Shown here: positions 4,861 through 6,187 of the stretch, piece after piece | Layout: each line of letters starts with the position of its first letter | Numbering within the stretch: position 1 is the first letter of the stretch | Source: Dehalococcoidia bacterium | GTDB taxonomy: Bacteria > Chloroflexota > Dehalococcoidia > GIF9 > UBA5629 | NCBI GenBank assembly: GCA_007280145.1 | Contig: QYPU01000074.1 | Span: forward strand, 1 to 6,187 | Direction of reading: 5' to 3' | Length of the DNA: 6,187 bases | Notes under the pieces: model-generated | The model's database searches: none | What the model saw: the letters and a program-made list of their open reading frames with translations, nothing else | What the model was told of the DNA's origin: nothing | Program-made: the position numbers and the translations under genes

Positions 4861-5172
4861 CTAAACGGTTACCCGCTTTTCCAACACGTCTTGAACTGCC
4901 CAGTAGACTAATATAGCAAAAGCAGAGGCAGTCGCAATTACATCCAGATACAGACATAAAATAAGTAACCAACAAGTTTTAGTGGCTATGGCTATTCCTG
5001 TTAAACCAACGATTAGCGCAATTGATGACATTAGTGATGCGCCAAGACTTGACCTGTCCAACTTTTTCTGCATTTTCAGAAGAAAAACATGTTTTTTTTG
5101 ATTATGCTCAATAAGGTGTCTCTCTATTTTCTCCAGCATTTGCCTGTCACTAAGTGCGTCGTTACTACTCAT
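4861..5172 (-). CDS. Small membrane protein with amphipathic N-terminal helix
   Basis: 103 residues, no recognised family. Residues 8-40 form a charged, probably coiled helix (RQMLEKIERHLIEHNQKKH…). Two hydrophobic helices follow at about 44-64 and 67-91, then a short charged tail (DVLEKRVTV). Both ends would face the cytoplasm. The start is well supported by a consensus AGGAGG (5183-5178) five bases before ATG. The gene begins 97 bases after the mutS stop on the same strand and may be read from its own promoter in the gap. A similar two-helix plan occurs in the products at 814 and 984, but I see no sequence similarity among them. Confidence 0.78.
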   Translation of the reverse strand: MSSNDALSDRQMLEKIERHLIEHNQKKHVFLLKMQKKLDRSSLGASLMSSIALIVGLTGIAIATKTCWLLILCLYLDVIATASAFAILVYWAVQDVLEKRVTV

Positions 5173-5269
5173 TTTAACCTCCTAACCTAAGATTTACTGC
5201 AAATGTACCACATAAAGAAACAACTAGATAACAGGTACTACATGCAGTTAGTTTTAAAGGATTTACAAT

Positions 5270-6187
5270 CTACTGTGAGCCTGCCTCTCTTGCCTTCTGC
5301 TTCAATTCGTAGAGCCTGGTAATGGCTTCGAGGGGAGACATGGAGTCAATATCGAGCTGGCTGATTTCGTCTATTAATGGCGGCTTATTTCCAAAAAGAG
5401 AAGGTTGTTGAGCGGGTGGTTTTTGAGGCCGGGTAGCTTTATACTGTTTTCGGCGAGGCTGGCTGCTTTCCAATCTGGCCAGGATTTCCTGGGCACGATG
5501 TACTACTGACATAGGCAGGCCTGCCAGTTGCGCCACGTGAATGCCATAGCTCTTATCAACACCCCCAGGGACAACCTTGCGCAAGAAAATAACCTTGCCT
5601 TCCTCCTCAGTCACCGCTACATTGAAATTCTTAACTCGGGGCAAGAAGCTAGCCAATTCTACCAGTTCATGATAATGAGTGGCGAAAAGGGTCTTTGACC
5701 TGAGCCTGGGATGATTATGAATAAACTCAGCTACTGCCCAGGCAATAGAAAGACCATCGTAAGTGCTCGTTCCCCGTCCAATCTCGTCTAGAATAACGAG
5801 TGACTGCGCAGTAGCATTGTTCAGTATATTGGCAGCTTCTACCATTTCCACCATAAATGTCGACTGCCCCGCAGCCAAATCCTCCTGAGCTCCGATCCTG
5901 GTAAAGATGCGGTCAACGATACCGATAGTGGCTGAATCAACTGGAACAAAGCTGCCAATCTGGGCCAGGAGGACAATTAGCGCCACCTGCTTGAGATAGG
6001 TTGATTTTCCTGCCATGTTGGGGCCGGTAAGGATAATTAACTGGCAATCATCGTTGGAGAGGGCAGTGTCGTTGGACACAAAACAACCATCGCCGAGAGT
6101 CCGCTCGACCACTGGATGCCGCCCTTCTACAATATTGATGTCCTTCCCGGCGGTAAGTTTGGGACGGACGTAGCCGTAATTGACTGC
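5270..6187 (-). CDS. mutS: DNA mismatch repair protein MutS, C-terminal third (5' end outside window)
   Basis: The frame is open to the window edge and gives the last 305 residues of a protein normally near 850-880. MutS recognises mismatches and small loops in DNA and uses ATP to recruit MutL. Visible here are the end of the core domain (NYGYVRP, EGRHPVVE), the Walker A loop GPNMAGKST (about 55-63 of this fragment), the ABC signature region RIGAQEDLAAGQSTFMVEM (about 97-115), Walker B LVILDE (130-135), the GRGTSTYDG segment and the ATHYHEL switch histidine (169-175). The tail has the usual polar linker (RRKQYKATRPQKPPAQQPSL) and the terminal helix SPLEAITRLYELKQKA. The GTG at 6112 is an internal valine, not a start. 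Key ATPase residues are intact. Part of its 3' end is repeated at 180-204. Confidence 0.97.
   Translation of the reverse strand, partial: AVNYGYVRPKLTAGKDINIVEGRHPVVERTLGDGCFVSNDTALSNDDCQLIILTGPNMAGKSTYLKQVALIVLLAQIGSFVPVDSATIGIVDRIFTRIGAQEDLAAGQSTFMVEMVEAANILNNATAQSLVILDEIGRGTSTYDGLSIAWAVAEFIHNHPRLRSKTLFATHYHELVELASFLPRVKNFNVAVTEEEGKVIFLRKVVPGGVDKSYGIHVAQLAGLPMSVVHRAQEILARLESSQPRRKQYKATRPQKPPAQQPSLFGNKPPLIDEISQLDIDSMSPLEAITRLYELKQKAREAGSQ
5291..5315 (-). repeat. mutS 3' end, right member of the direct repeat pair
   Basis: This copy lies inside the intact mutS reading frame (…LYELKQKA…), so it is the presumed source of the copy at 180-204. The two are about 5.1 kb apart in direct orientation. 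A gene 3' end that stays intact with a second copy at the far side of the intervening DNA is the usual arrangement for site-specific integration into a gene end. Confidence 0.75.

Noticed and set aside
4721..4975. Minus-strand 84-codon frame overlapping the start of the intergenic region
   Set aside because: It begins inside the 103-residue membrane protein gene in another frame, lacks a ribosome binding site and spans the palindromic repeat.

Overview
This window looks like a fragment of a bacterial chromosome, or a metagenome contig, with moderate G+C. The family of small N-terminal zinc-ribbon proteins starting MQQ, and the MutS and tRNA sequences, fit Chloroflexota of the Dehalococcoidia type. 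That assignment is an inference from family resemblance; nothing here proves it. The window has two ordinary core loci at its ends and an accessory-looking stretch between them.

Left edge (1-633): a tRNA-Ser(GCU) lacking its first six bases at the window edge, then about 550 bp without a convincing gene. This gap holds a 25-bp copy of the mutS 3' end, an 'ATTGCGAG...GAAGCAA' dispersed repeat, a tandem pair of perfect hairpins and a nested inverted repeat that may fold as an RNA leader. Left-centre, plus strand (634-1404): a 50-codon GTG-start small gene, then a small two-helix membrane protein gene with a good ribosome binding site. The open frame of the latter runs into the antisense of two minus-strand genes.

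Centre, minus strand (4645 down to 984): four proteins start MQQ and place zinc-ribbon cysteines at exactly residues 7, 10, 21 and 24, but carry different C-terminal parts. In transcription order these are a transglutaminase-like domain behind one membrane helix, a third ribbon with a GWWG membrane segment, beta-sandwich domains behind one membrane helix, and a short protein with only a Gln/Pro tail. A 67-residue two-helix membrane protein gene follows. Two of the four share a 34-bp upstream block containing a consensus TATAAT. A perfect 31-bp tandem duplication lies between two of the genes.

Right edge, minus strand (5172-4861 and 6187-5270): a 103-residue two-helix membrane protein, then the C-terminal third of MutS, which runs off the window.

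The most testable idea is that the interval between mutS and tRNA-Ser is an insertion or rearrangement. The last coding bases of mutS recur beside the tRNA gene, in the same orientation and 5.1 kb away, with 24 of 25 identities, and the one difference is silent. The zinc-ribbon genes look like a domain-shuffling family: a cytoplasmic ribbon with varied exported domains. Their biochemical role cannot be told from sequence alone.
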